From contig CANGGP010000031.1 of NCBI GenBank assembly GCA_947453445.1, positions 1 through 38,276 of the forward strand: DNA of 38,276 bases. The letters are read 5' to 3'. Under the pieces are notes generated by a model. That model was not told the DNA's origin and did not search any database. It saw only the letters and a program-made list of their open reading frames with translations. The first letter of the stretch is position 1. The number at the start of each line of letters is the position of its first letter. This document shows, one piece after another, positions 18,060 through 26,329 of the stretch. This DNA comes from Sphingobacteriaceae bacterium. Lineage in GTDB: Bacteria > Bacteroidota > Bacteroidia > B-17B0 > Aurantibacillaceae. Position numbers and translations under genes: made by a program.

Positions 18060-19169
18060 TTAAAATTTATTATTTCTGGCATTAAAACCAAACGAAAAGC
18101 CATATCTAAAACCGTCTCTTCCGGGAATCACAAATACGTTAACAGGTATATTCAATTTTCCTGATTTAAAAGTTCGTCCTACCGCCAAAACAAAATAACT
18201 TTGTAGTCTGTAGTCTCCTCTGTAATCCATACGGGTGGTCATTTCGGGTTTTTTGCCGGTTTTATCCCATGAACCTTCTAAGTTCCAATTGCCACTTGCA
18301 TCATAATACCCTGAGGCCATTTTTGCAATATTAATCGACGGACCAAAAGCAAATTCCCAGCCATTCACATTGCTTCTTAAACCGTGTAATACTGTTAAAC
18401 TTGGAATGAAAAAACCTTGGTCTAAACCTGTAATCATTGGAATACCTTCGAATAAAGCTTGCACATTACCTTCATTCAAATATTGTTTTTCAAACTGGTA
18501 ACCAAATTGAAACATCACCGGAAATAGATCAAATCCACCTTCACTTTTTTTACCCTGAATGATTTGTAAATTTTTACCTGTAAAACTTGTGAAGCCCATG
18601 CGCGGACCATCAAGCGCTAAACGATCGGTTTGCGGGTTGTTGTTGCTATTATCGAAGGCATTCTTTTTGGATAATTTATCCATTAGGTTTCTATCGTAAT
18701 TTTTGTTGAACATTTGTGCAACCGATAATTTAATCATGTTCTTTAATTCATCGGGTAAACTTAAAAATTCGTGTACATAGGTGCGTTCAACTTCATTTTT
18801 TTGTACATCGATGATGCGGAAAGTAACATTGATATTTTTGCCGACCAATTCAATCGAACCGGTAAGCATTTTTTGAACTTTTAGTTGGGTTCCTATTTCT
18901 ACCAAACACACCTTGCCATAACAATTCGACATGCTAATTTTGTTCGATTCCATAAATTGTTGCACATCGTAACGGTCGGTAACATTAAAGGTGTCGAGTT
19001 TTTCTACTTCAGTTCTCACTAAGTTACCTAAGCTAATGGGATCAATACTTAATTCTTTTGTATCGATACTCACCACTGCCAAACTGGTTCTTGATTTTTC
19101 TTGAGATAATGACTGAAAGGTTGCTGTTAAAGCGAAACACAAGCTTAAAATTTGAATTGTTTTTTTCAT
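18060..19169 (-). CDS. Exported CsgG/TolB-like N-terminal domain with C-terminal barrel-like region
   Basis: The start is set at ATG 19169, which gives a standard signal peptide (MKKTIQILSLCFALTATFQS); the longer reading frame has no plausible leader. Predicted 369 residues. Residues about 25-170 resemble the CsgG/TolB-like alpha/beta domain: SLAVVSIDTKEL, a helix LVRTEVEKLDTFNVTDRYDV, then CLVEIGTQLKVQKMLTGSI and a strand pair NINVTFRIIDVQKNEVERTY. The remaining 170 residues are Gly/Phe/Tyr/Asn-rich, with strand-like repeats and a C-terminus ending in Phe (GFSFGFNARNNKF), suggesting an outer-membrane barrel or beta-rich surface domain. Function unknown; CsgG itself is a secretion channel, but channel formation cannot be inferred from this. 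A -7 box and a terminator on either side suggest a single-gene transcript. Confidence 0.65.
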   Translation of the reverse strand: MKKTIQILSLCFALTATFQSLSQEKSRTSLAVVSIDTKELSIDPISLGNLVRTEVEKLDTFNVTDRYDVQQFMESNKISMSNCYGKVCLVEIGTQLKVQKMLTGSIELVGKNINVTFRIIDVQKNEVERTYVHEFLSLPDELKNMIKLSVAQMFNKNYDRNLMDKLSKKNAFDNSNNNPQTDRLALDGPRMGFTSFTGKNLQIIQGKKSEGGFDLFPVMFQFGYQFEKQYLNEGNVQALFEGIPMITGLDQGFFIPSLTVLHGLRSNVNGWEFAFGPSINIAKMASGYYDASGNWNLEGSWDKTGKKPEMTTRMDYRGDYRLQSYFVLAVGRTFKSGKLNIPVNVFVIPGRDGFRYGFSFGFNARNNKF

Positions 19170-19190
19170 GATTGTTGGTTTTTGTTTGAG

Positions 19191-19198
19191 CAAAATTA
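19191..19198 (-). promoter_or_regulatory. Putative -7 promoter box of the CsgG/TolB-like gene
   Basis: Read on the minus strand this is TAATTTTG, an exact TAnnTTTG match, 21 bases before the ATG at 19169. It supports the shorter start chosen for that gene. No convincing -33 TTG was found at the usual spacing. Confidence 0.4.
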
Positions 19199-19331
19199 AG
19201 GCGACATCTGGGCAGGGAATAATTGAATTTTGCGAGCCTTTGCAAGGGATTTGCAATATTTCGATGTAGCAGAATTGGAACATTTGTTCGACGGCAAAGT
19301 TTAATTATTAGCAAGTATTTGCTTTGCTGTT

Positions 19332-19361
19332 TTGCGATTTTTGCAAATATTGGTAGCTTTA
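19332..19361 (+). promoter_or_regulatory. Putative promoter of ftcD (-33 TTG, 19 bases, -7 TAGCTTTA)
   Basis: TTG at 19332-19334 is separated by exactly 19 bases from TAGCTTTA at 19354-19361, which matches TAnnTTTG except for the last base. The expected transcription start is near 19366, about 23 bases before the chosen ATG. It also shows why the TTG at 19332, which opens the reading frame, is a promoter element and not a start codon. Confidence 0.5.
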
Positions 19362-19388
19362 AAAATTGATTTTTACTTAAAGTTTAAA

Positions 19389-21080
19389 ATGATGGAACAA
19401 TTAATCGAATGTGTGCCCAATTTCAGTGAAGGCAATGATTTAAACATTATCAAACAAATCACCGACCAAATAGAAAGTGTAGAAGGACTTAAATTATTAA
19501 ATGTTGATCCGGGTAAGGCCACCAATAGAACAGTTGTGACATTTGTGGGCACACCAAACGCGGTGATTGAAGGCGCTTTTAGAGCCATTAAAAAAGCCGG
19601 TGAATTAATCGACATGGGTAAACACAAAGGCGAACATCCCCGCATGGGTGCCACCGATGTTTGCCCATTCATTCCCATTAGCAACATTAGCATGGAAGAA
19701 ACTGCCCGTTACGCGCAGGCTTTGGCCAAACGCGTGGGAGAGGAGCTTGCATTGCCAGTTTATTTATACGAAGAAGCCCAAGCAAATAAGTCGAGAAGCA
19801 ATTTATCGGTTATTCGCAACGGTGAATACGAAGGATTTTTTAAGAAAATAAAATTACCAGAATGGAAACCTGATTTTGGTCCGGCCGAATACGATGTAAA
19901 AAGAGGCGCTACTGTTATCGGGGCGCGTGATTTTTTGGTGGCATACAATGTGAATTTAAATACAACGTCAACGCGCAGAGCCAATTCAATTGCATTTGAT
20001 GTGCGTGAAGCGGGCCGTGTGATGCGTGAAGGCAATCCAATTACAGGAAAAATAGTGTTGGATGAAAATGGTCATGCAAAAAGTATACCGGGCTCATTAA
20101 AAGCCGTTAAAGCCATTGGTTGGTATATTGAAGAATATGGCATTGCGCAGATTTCAATGAACCTAACAAACATCAACATTACGCCTGTACATGTGGCATT
20201 TGATGAGGTGTGTGAAAAGGCGAATAAACGTGGTATTCGCGTAACGGGTTCTGAATTGGTAGGCTTAATTCCTTTAAACGCCATGTTGGATGCCGGAAAA
20301 TATTTCTTGAAAAAGCAGCAACGATCGTTGGGTGTTAGTGAAGCAGAGCTCATAAAAATAGCTGTAAAATCAATGGGTTTGGATGAATTGGCGCCTTTTA
20401 ATCCGGAAGAAAGGATCATTGAATTTTTATTACGCAAGCAAGAAGATGCCAAATTGGTGAATATGAGCTTGAGTGCCTTTGCGAATGAAACTGCAAGTGA
20501 AAGTCCTGCCCCTGGAGGAGGTTCAATTTCGGCTTACGTTGGCAGTTTGGGCGTATCGTTGGCAACAATGGTGGCGAATTTAAGTTCCCACAAAAAGGGT
20601 TGGGACGATCGATGGGAAGAATTTAGTGTGTGGGCAGAAAAAGGACAAGGCATTAAGGATGCTTTGATCAAACTTGTAGATGCCGATACCGCAGCATTTA
20701 ATAAAATTATGACGGCTTTCGGCTTGCCGAAATCAACTGAAGAAGAAAAAAAGCTAAGAACACAAGCCATTCAAGAGGCAACCAAGTTCGCCATTGAAAT
20801 TCCTTTTAAGGTGATGGAATTAAGTTACGAAAGTTTGGCATTGATAAAGGCCATGGTGGCCGAAGGTAATCCGAATTCATTTACCGACGCAGGCGTAGGC
20901 GCTTTGTGTGCAAGAGCTGCGGTGATGGGGGCATTTATGAATGTAAGAATTAATGCCACCGGTTATCATGATAAGGCATTTGTAAATGATATTGTAAGCA
21001 AAGGAAAAGAAATTGAAGAAAAAACAATTGTGGCAGAAGCAGAAATTTTAAAAGCAGTGAATGCCAAAATTGGTTTGTAA
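19389..21080 (+). CDS. ftcD: Bifunctional glutamate formimidoyltransferase / formimidoyltetrahydrofolate cyclodeaminase
   Basis: Start chosen at ATG 19389 (a second ATG follows directly) because the family begins LIECVPNFSEG; predicted 563 residues. The N-terminal two thirds is the formimidoyltransferase, with HKGEHPRMGATDVCPF holding the family's catalytic histidine. The C-terminal part from about residue 360 is the cyclodeaminase (SESPAPGGGSISAYVGSLG, later NPNSFTDAGVGALCARAA). The enzyme moves the formimino group of N-formimino-glutamate, the end product of histidine breakdown, to tetrahydrofolate and then forms methenyl-tetrahydrofolate with release of ammonia. The fused form is known from animals and from Bacteroidota. 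No hutH, hutU or hutI gene lies in the window, so it stands alone here. Cytoplasmic. Confidence 0.93.
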   Translation: MMEQLIECVPNFSEGNDLNIIKQITDQIESVEGLKLLNVDPGKATNRTVVTFVGTPNAVIEGAFRAIKKAGELIDMGKHKGEHPRMGATDVCPFIPISNISMEETARYAQALAKRVGEELALPVYLYEEAQANKSRSNLSVIRNGEYEGFFKKIKLPEWKPDFGPAEYDVKRGATVIGARDFLVAYNVNLNTTSTRRANSIAFDVREAGRVMREGNPITGKIVLDENGHAKSIPGSLKAVKAIGWYIEEYGIAQISMNLTNINITPVHVAFDEVCEKANKRGIRVTGSELVGLIPLNAMLDAGKYFLKKQQRSLGVSEAELIKIAVKSMGLDELAPFNPEERIIEFLLRKQEDAKLVNMSLSAFANETASESPAPGGGSISAYVGSLGVSLATMVANLSSHKKGWDDRWEEFSVWAEKGQGIKDALIKLVDADTAAFNKIMTAFGLPKSTEEEKKLRTQAIQEATKFAIEIPFKVMELSYESLALIKAMVAEGNPNSFTDAGVGALCARAAVMGAFMNVRINATGYHDKAFVNDIVSKGKEIEEKTIVAEAEILKAVNAKIGL

Positions 21081-21105
21081 TATTTGCAATTTTTGATGCA
21101 TAAAC

Positions 21106-21975
21106 TTACAAAACGTTATTTGCCTGTTCCTTCATTTTTTCAAGTTCATCTTTCATTTGCACCACCAGTTTTTGCATGGCGGCATCATTGGCTTTTGATC
21201 CAATGGTATTGATTTCGCGACCAATTTCTTGGGCAATAAAATTGAGTTTACGTCCGGGTGCTGCCTCATGGCATGTATCCATAAAATAATCCAAATGGGT
21301 TTTTAAACGCACCTTTTCTTCATTGATGTCTAATTTTTCAATGTAATAAATCAATTCTTGCTCAAAACGGTTTTCATCTAATTTCCCTTTGCCAACTACC
21401 TCATCGATGTTGTTGCGAATCCTTTCTTTGATAGTACTGATGCGGGCTTGGTCAAATGTTTTAATTTCTTCCAAACAACGGGCAATATTGCCCAAGCGCT
21501 CTTTAAAATCACGCATCAATGATTCGCCTTCAACAGTTCTAAAATTTTGTAATTGTTGAACAGCCTCGTTAATACAGTTTTTGATGAGCGGCCATTCGTT
21601 TTCATCGGTTTCTTTTCTTTCACTTTTTAAAACATCCGGAAATTTTAATACTTGTTGAATGGCATCCGACAAAGGCACATTGAGTTCAATGGCTAAATTC
21701 TTGAGCTGATCGTGGTAAGCCTTGGCCAAATCGAGATTAATTTCAACCGGGGTTTGTGTTTTTTTCGATTCAATGTAAACACTTAAATCAATTTTGCCTC
21801 TTTCCAACTGTTTCGACACATCGTTGCGAATTTCCAATTCGTAATTCCTTAATCCAGAAGAAAGACGTAAGCTGATATCGGCTCCCTTACTGTTCAATGA
21901 GCGTATTTCAACTTGAATCGTTTTGTCTTCTAATTCTAGCGTGGCTTTTCCGAAGCCGGTCATTGATTTAATCAT
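21106..21975 (-). CDS. yicC: YicC family protein (putative endoribonuclease)
   Basis: Predicted 289 residues, the usual length. It opens with the family signature MIKSMTGFGKATLE and ends with the DUF1732 block (RLKTHLDYFMDTCHEAAPGR, then KLNFIAQEIGREINTIGSKA). YicC in Escherichia coli has been shown to act as a ribonuclease that promotes decay of the small RNA RyhB; the role in Bacteroidota is not established. The ATG at 21975 overlaps the TGA of the EamA transporter gene by four bases (ATGA), so translation is probably coupled. In many genomes yicC is next to gmk; that is not the case upstream, and downstream it converges on ftcD. Confidence 0.92.
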   Translation of the reverse strand: MIKSMTGFGKATLELEDKTIQVEIRSLNSKGADISLRLSSGLRNYELEIRNDVSKQLERGKIDLSVYIESKKTQTPVEINLDLAKAYHDQLKNLAIELNVPLSDAIQQVLKFPDVLKSERKETDENEWPLIKNCINEAVQQLQNFRTVEGESLMRDFKERLGNIARCLEEIKTFDQARISTIKERIRNNIDEVVGKGKLDENRFEQELIYYIEKLDINEEKVRLKTHLDYFMDTCHEAAPGRKLNFIAQEIGREINTIGSKANDAAMQKLVVQMKDELEKMKEQANNVL

Positions 21976-22883
21976 GTTGTAATTTTGTTTGATTTTTTAT
22001 TCACCAGATACAAACCGCAAATGATGAGTGCACCTGAAAAAATTTTGGTTGCTGTTAAATGGTCTTCACCCAAAGCAATGGCAAATAAAGAAGCCAAAAA
22101 TGGTTGTAAATAAATATAAGCACTCACGGTGTTGCTGCTTAATTCCTGCAATCCATACAAGTTTAAAAGGTAAGCTAAAAAAGTGGTGGCAATTACCACA
22201 AAACTCAAGGCCAACCAGGCATGCTGATTAAAGGCCGCAAAGTTGGTATCCATGGCAAAGTTGATGCCAATGGGTATAATGTAAATGCTGCCAAATAAAA
22301 ATAACCAACGCATGGCGGTAACAGTATTGTACTTCATCATGATGGGTTTTGCCATTACAATAAAAAAAGCCCAAGATGCTGAATTGATGAGGGTCATCAC
22401 ATCGCCAGCAATGGTGTCGGACCCAACTTCAAAGTTGCCTCGGTAACGTAAAATTAAAAACGCACCGGTGATGGCCATTATCAATCCCCCTGTTTTTAAA
22501 ACAGTAATTTTTTCTTTTAAGATTATGAGGGTGCAAATAAAAACAATAATGGGATTTGAGATCATGATGATGGATGAGTTTATGGGTGTTGTTATACTCA
22601 AGCCGTAAATAAAAAAGATTTGGTTGATGATTACACCAAAAAGTGCCAACCAAGCCAGTTTAAAAAGGTCTTTGCGCTCAACTTTTTGAGTTTTTACAAA
22701 AACTGATAAAATCCAAAATAGGGCAGTGGCACCAATGATTCTGAAAAACACAATGCTCATTGGACCAATAAAGCCCGGCATCAAGCCTTTGGCAATGGAA
22801 TAGTTTAAGGCATAAATTAATTGTGCCGCAAAAAGTGCAATATGTCCTTGTAAAGCTTTTGACAAAACGGTGTAAAGATGCAT
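21972..22883 (-). CDS. EamA/DMT-family transporter
   Basis: Predicted 303 residues with about ten membrane segments arranged as two five-helix EamA repeats: the first from IALFAAQLIYALNYSIAKGL to GAFLILRYRG, the second from DVMTLINSASWAFFIVMAKP to ALIICGLYLVNKK. Members of this inner-membrane family export metabolites such as amino acids or take up other small molecules; the substrate cannot be read from the sequence. It is the first gene of a two-gene unit with yicC (four-base ATGA overlap) and is divergent from the binding-protein gene at 22915, with 31 bases between the starts. Confidence 0.87.
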   Translation of the reverse strand: MHLYTVLSKALQGHIALFAAQLIYALNYSIAKGLMPGFIGPMSIVFFRIIGATALFWILSVFVKTQKVERKDLFKLAWLALFGVIINQIFFIYGLSITTPINSSIIMISNPIIVFICTLIILKEKITVLKTGGLIMAITGAFLILRYRGNFEVGSDTIAGDVMTLINSASWAFFIVMAKPIMMKYNTVTAMRWLFLFGSIYIIPIGINFAMDTNFAAFNQHAWLALSFVVIATTFLAYLLNLYGLQELSSNTVSAYIYLQPFLASLFAIALGEDHLTATKIFSGALIICGLYLVNKKSNKITT

Positions 22884-22914
22884 TTTTTTATTTTATTCCG
22901 TTAATTTGCAGGCA

Positions 22915-23694
22915 ATGACTTATCAGGATCAAATTGGACAAACATTACATTTTACGAATTGCCCCAATCGAATTATTTCGCTCGTGCCTTCACAATCGGA
23001 GTTTTTGTGGGATTTGGGTTTAAGAGAAGAATTGGTGGGCATCACAAAATTTTGTGTTCAGCCCGAAGAAATGTTTAGATCGGTTGAAAGAGTAGGTGGC
23101 ACCAAAGATTTACATTTGGAAAAAATTAGGGCTTTAAAACCCGATTTAATCATTGCCAATAAAGAAGAGAATGATGCCCTTCAAATTAGGACTTTACAAA
23201 GTGAATTTAATGTATGGGTCAGTGATATAATTGATTTTAATGGGGCTTACGCAATGATGTTAAGTTTGGGAGAAATTTTAAACAGACAAGAAGCGGCGCA
23301 AGAAATGGTTGATTCTATAAAAGCGCAATTATCAGGTATTAAAAAAACGATGCCTTCAGGCAAGGTGGCTTATTTTATTTGGAACAATCCATACATGCTG
23401 GCTGCGAAAAATACATTTATTGATTTTGTAATCACTGAAATTGGATTTACGAATGCCGTTGAACATTTAGAACGTTATCCGGTTTTGTCGCCTGAAGAAT
23501 TAATGGTACTTCAGCCTGATTTTTGTTTTTTATCAAGTGAACCTTTTCCCTTTAATGCACAACATGCCGAGGCCATTCAACAACTTTTACCGCATGCCAA
23601 AGTGATACAAGTGGATGGTGAAATGTTTAGTTGGTATGGTTCAAGATTAAAACACTTACCGGCCTATCTCAAAACTTTAAAATTGTTATTGTGA
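22915..23694 (+). CDS. BtuF/FepB-like helical-backbone metal or cobalamin binding protein, no signal peptide
   Basis: Start chosen at ATG 22915; the preceding in-frame TTG adds three residues. Predicted 259 residues. The peptide NCPNRIISLVPSQSEFLWDLGL (about 17-38) and the following GITKFC, LEKIRALKPDLIIANKEEN and LSPEELMVLQPDFCFLSSEPFPF segments are those of the periplasmic-binding protein fold of the class III type, with two lobes joined by a long helix. Relatives bind cobalamin, haem or ferric siderophores for ABC importers. The N-terminus MTYQDQIGQ has no hydrophobic leader, so this copy appears cytoplasmic, and no permease or ATPase gene is adjacent. Its ligand is therefore open. Confidence 0.8.
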   Translation: MTYQDQIGQTLHFTNCPNRIISLVPSQSEFLWDLGLREELVGITKFCVQPEEMFRSVERVGGTKDLHLEKIRALKPDLIIANKEENDALQIRTLQSEFNVWVSDIIDFNGAYAMMLSLGEILNRQEAAQEMVDSIKAQLSGIKKTMPSGKVAYFIWNNPYMLAAKNTFIDFVITEIGFTNAVEHLERYPVLSPEELMVLQPDFCFLSSEPFPFNAQHAEAIQQLLPHAKVIQVDGEMFSWYGSRLKHLPAYLKTLKLLL

Positions 23695-23696
23695 AC

Positions 23697-23714
23697 ATAA
23701 AGCAATGGCTTTAT
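23697..23714. terminator. Hairpin between convergent gene ends (possible weak terminator)
   Basis: ATAAAGC (23697-23703) and GCTTTAT (23708-23714) form a perfect seven-pair stem with a four-base loop, between the stop of the binding-protein gene and the stop of folC. Neither side is followed by a real T-tract, so terminator activity is uncertain. Confidence 0.3.
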
Positions 23715-23717
23715 TGA

Positions 23718-25019
23718 TTAGGCTGATTGCATCATGAGTGCATCTGCCACTACAAAGGTACTACCGCCAATCAAAATTAAATCGTTTTTCTTAGCGGCTT
23801 TTTTTGCGGCCTTTAAACCCAATTCTACAGTTTCATAGGCCTTGCCTTTTAATTTTAATTTGAGTGCCATTTGCATCAATTCATTTTCATCGAGTGCTCT
23901 GGGGATGTTTGCCTTCACAAAATAATAATGGGCATCCTTTGGTAAGAGTTGTAAAATTTTAGAAATATCTTTGTCATTCACTGCGCCAAAAACAAAATGC
24001 AAATGTTGAAATTGAACTTGTTTTAAATTTTCAATCACTTGTTTAATCCCGTCCTCATTATGACCGGTATCTGCTATTATTTTAGGATTGTCTTGTATCA
24101 ATTGCCATCGGCCTTGCAAGCCGGTTAATTCAGTCACGTTTTTTAAGGCGGCCTTTATATTTTCTTTTTCAAGAATAAAGCCTGCTTTTTCAATGTGTTC
24201 GAGTGTTTCGAGTACGCCCAACAAATTTTTAATTTGATACAAACCACATAAATCTAATTCGTAGTGTTCTTGGGTTTCTGTTTTTTTATTCAGTAAACTT
24301 AGTTTTAGATGTTTATTTTCTTGCTGATGCGCTAGCACTTTATAATTTTTATCAGCGTATTCAATTGGTGCTTTTAATTCTTTTGCTGTTTGCGTAAAAA
24401 CAGGTGCTGTTTCAGATTGGTATTGGCTAATGACAACCGGCACTCGGTTCTTGATGATACCGGCTTTTTCGGCGGCAATTTTTTCAAGGGTATCGCCCAA
24501 TAAATTCATGTGATCGTAACTGATATTGGTAATGAGCGAAACTTTTGGGGTAATTACATTGGTAGAATCCAAACGACCGCCTAAACCAACTTCGATGACG
24601 GCAACATCAACTTCTTCTTGCATAAAATAATCAAATGCCAAGCCAACGGTCCATTCAAAAAAACTAGGCTGAATTTGTTCGAATACTTCTTTGTGTTTTT
24701 CTACAAAATCAATCACATGATTTTTGGGAATCATTTTACCGTTGATTTTGATTCTTTCTCTAAAATCGAGCAAATGCGGAGAGGTGTATAAGCCGGTTTT
24801 ATAACCACTTTTTTGAAGCACGGCTGCCAACATGTGGCTGCTAGATCCTTTGCCGTTGGTGCCGGCTACATGAATGCATTTAATTTTGGTATGTGGTTTG
24901 CCCAGGTGTTCAACAATTTTGAGCGTATTGCTTAAATCGGCTTTATAAGCTGCTGCTCCCACGCGCTGGTACATGGGTAACTTGGTGAATAAATATTCCA
25001 GCGTTTGCTGGTACGTCAT
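23718..25019 (-). CDS. folC: FolC, folylpolyglutamate / dihydrofolate synthase
   Basis: Predicted 433 residues, normal length. The Mur-ligase-type P-loop is HVAGTNGKGSSSHML (50-64), followed by TGLYTSPHLLDFRERI (about 76-91) and VAVIEVGLGGRLDSTN, the classical FolC signatures; ADTGHNEDGI marks the C-terminal domain. The enzyme adds glutamate to dihydropteroate and to reduced folates in the cytoplasm. The ATG at 25019 comes one base after the tonB stop, so it is transcribed with the exbB-exbD-tonB cluster, a linkage I know from other Bacteroidota; the reason for it is not clear, as the functions are unrelated. Confidence 0.95.
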   Translation of the reverse strand: MTYQQTLEYLFTKLPMYQRVGAAAYKADLSNTLKIVEHLGKPHTKIKCIHVAGTNGKGSSSHMLAAVLQKSGYKTGLYTSPHLLDFRERIKINGKMIPKNHVIDFVEKHKEVFEQIQPSFFEWTVGLAFDYFMQEEVDVAVIEVGLGGRLDSTNVITPKVSLITNISYDHMNLLGDTLEKIAAEKAGIIKNRVPVVISQYQSETAPVFTQTAKELKAPIEYADKNYKVLAHQQENKHLKLSLLNKKTETQEHYELDLCGLYQIKNLLGVLETLEHIEKAGFILEKENIKAALKNVTELTGLQGRWQLIQDNPKIIADTGHNEDGIKQVIENLKQVQFQHLHFVFGAVNDKDISKILQLLPKDAHYYFVKANIPRALDENELMQMALKLKLKGKAYETVELGLKAAKKAAKKNDLILIGGSTFVVADALMMQSA

Positions 25020-25020
25020 T

Positions 25021-25887
25021 TTAATTGAATGAAAATATAATTGTAATCGTTCCTTTTTGTTCTTCGAATTTGCCGTTTACATCAAACTTGGTCGCCAATG
25101 CAGCTTGTTTGGCTTTGGCTTTTAAAATGGCATTGCTGGTGGTAGTGCCGCGACCGTTAGGATTGGCTTCAATCACATTACCTTCGGTGTCAACTGTAAT
25201 TTCAACCACCACTTTTCCTTCTTCTTTTGTGTCGTTTGGTAATTTGGGTGGGCGCACCACTGCACGGCCTTTTAAGTCGATGCCATATTTACCGCCACCA
25301 AATCCGGGACCTTTACCCGGGCCTGTTCCGGTGCCATCGCCATCACCATTGCCGCCACCGGTTCCGGTGCCTGAGCCTCCTGTACCGTTTTTAAAAGGGT
25401 CGCCATCGGGCGCTCCATTTTGGCCTGCTTCTTCATTGTTGCCAATGCCACCGCCATTTTTGCCACTGTTCTTTTTAAATTTCTCTGATAATTTTTCTGC
25501 TTCCGTTTTTTCCTTCACAACTTCTTTCACCGGCGTAGGTTTCACCGGTTTAATCACCATTTTATTTTCTTTTAATTCAGGTTTAGGTTCTGCCATGGGC
25601 ACTACTTCGCCACTTTCGTCGGTGAGAATGTTCTCTTTGGTTTCTTCCTTATCCGTTACCACTTCGGTAGCTGCACCCATCGAACCAAAATCAATATCAT
25701 CATTGCCTACATTCATCATGCCCAATGCCAATTCTTGACCGCCGCCGCCGCCCGATTCAGGAAAAGGAGGATTGGGTGTAATCAATTGAAAAAGGATGAG
25801 GAAAAGCAATAACAAGCCAAAAATAACTGCCGTAATGGAAGCAGAAATGGCCCTGTTTTTATTTTCTTCTGATCGTGTAAGAATCAT
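25021..25887 (-). CDS. tonB: TonB-like energy transducer
   Basis: Predicted 288 residues. A cytoplasmic basic N-terminus and one membrane segment (about 15-38) are followed by a periplasmic linker rich in Glu, Pro and Lys (about 70-130), then a low-complexity Gly/Asn/Asp/Thr stretch (about 140-195), and a C-terminal domain from about 200 (RAVVRPPKLPNDTKEEGKVV, VEITVDTEGNVIEA) of TonB type. It should couple the inner-membrane proton gradient, through the ExbB/ExbD motor, to outer-membrane receptors. It overlaps exbD by one base and lies one base ahead of folC. The Gly-rich linker is typical of Bacteroidota TonB proteins and replaces the Pro-Lys/Pro-Glu rod of enterobacterial TonB. Confidence 0.87.
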   Translation of the reverse strand: MILTRSEENKNRAISASITAVIFGLLLLFLILFQLITPNPPFPESGGGGGQELALGMMNVGNDDIDFGSMGAATEVVTDKEETKENILTDESGEVVPMAEPKPELKENKMVIKPVKPTPVKEVVKEKTEAEKLSEKFKKNSGKNGGGIGNNEEAGQNGAPDGDPFKNGTGGSGTGTGGGNGDGDGTGTGPGKGPGFGGGKYGIDLKGRAVVRPPKLPNDTKEEGKVVVEITVDTEGNVIEANPNGRGTTTSNAILKAKAKQAALATKFDVNGKFEEQKGTITIIFSFN

Positions 25888-26291
25888 TATTTGTTGGTAG
25901 CTGCGGTGGCTAATACGGTTTTACATTTTAATTTGTAACAAACGGTCATGATATCAATTTCATCTTGTATCGACAACTCTTTATCCAGGTGCATTAAAAC
26001 GGTAGGTTCGGTTTGTAAGGCAGCCAATTTTGAAATTTCTGCTTCAATATTTGCTTGTGCCACTTCCACCGAATTCACATAATATTTTTTATCCTTTGTA
26101 ACAGCCACATGTATTGGTTTCTTATTATTTTCAACGGTTACGTTAGGATCTGATTTTGGTAAATTCACCTTGATTGAATTAGGGCTTACCATGGTTGATA
26201 AAATCAAAAAGAACAACAACAGAAAGAACATGATATCGTTCAATGAATCTGTGCTTACTTCTGATTCTCTATGTTTTTTTCTTAAACCCAT
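25887..26291 (-). CDS. exbD: ExbD/TolR-like biopolymer transport protein
   Basis: Predicted 134 residues. After a short basic N-terminus the segment SLNDIMFFLLLFFLILSTMV (about 16-35) is the single membrane helix, with Asp19 at the position of the proton-carrying aspartate of ExbD/TolR. The rest is a periplasmic domain of about 100 residues with the family pattern (IKVNLPKSDPN, then VLMHLDKELSIQDEI). ExbD forms the rotor or stator unit with ExbB that drives TonB. It is placed 38 bases after exbB and its stop overlaps the tonB start by one base. Confidence 0.9.
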   Translation of the reverse strand: MGLRKKHRESEVSTDSLNDIMFFLLLFFLILSTMVSPNSIKVNLPKSDPNVTVENNKKPIHVAVTKDKKYYVNSVEVAQANIEAEISKLAALQTEPTVLMHLDKELSIQDEIDIMTVCYKLKCKTVLATAATNK

Positions 26292-26329
26292 TTTTCAAAA
26301 ATTACTGATTAAGGATGATTTATTTAGGC

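Noticed and set aside
19201-19331. Repeated TTTGC words in the gap between the CsgG-like gene and ftcD
   Set aside because: The words are irregularly spaced in AT-rich sequence and form no clear operator or hairpin apart from the promoter boxes already listed.
21074-21112. Inverted repeat TTTGTAA / TTACAAA at the ends of ftcD and yicC
   Set aside because: Each arm is a Leu codon plus TAA stop of one gene; the stem is AT-rich with a 25-base loop and no T-tract.
25025-25738. Long plus-strand frame opposite tonB
   Set aside because: Its Pro/Ser/Phe-rich translation mirrors the Gly/Asn/Lys-rich linker of TonB; this is a by-product of low-complexity coding sequence.
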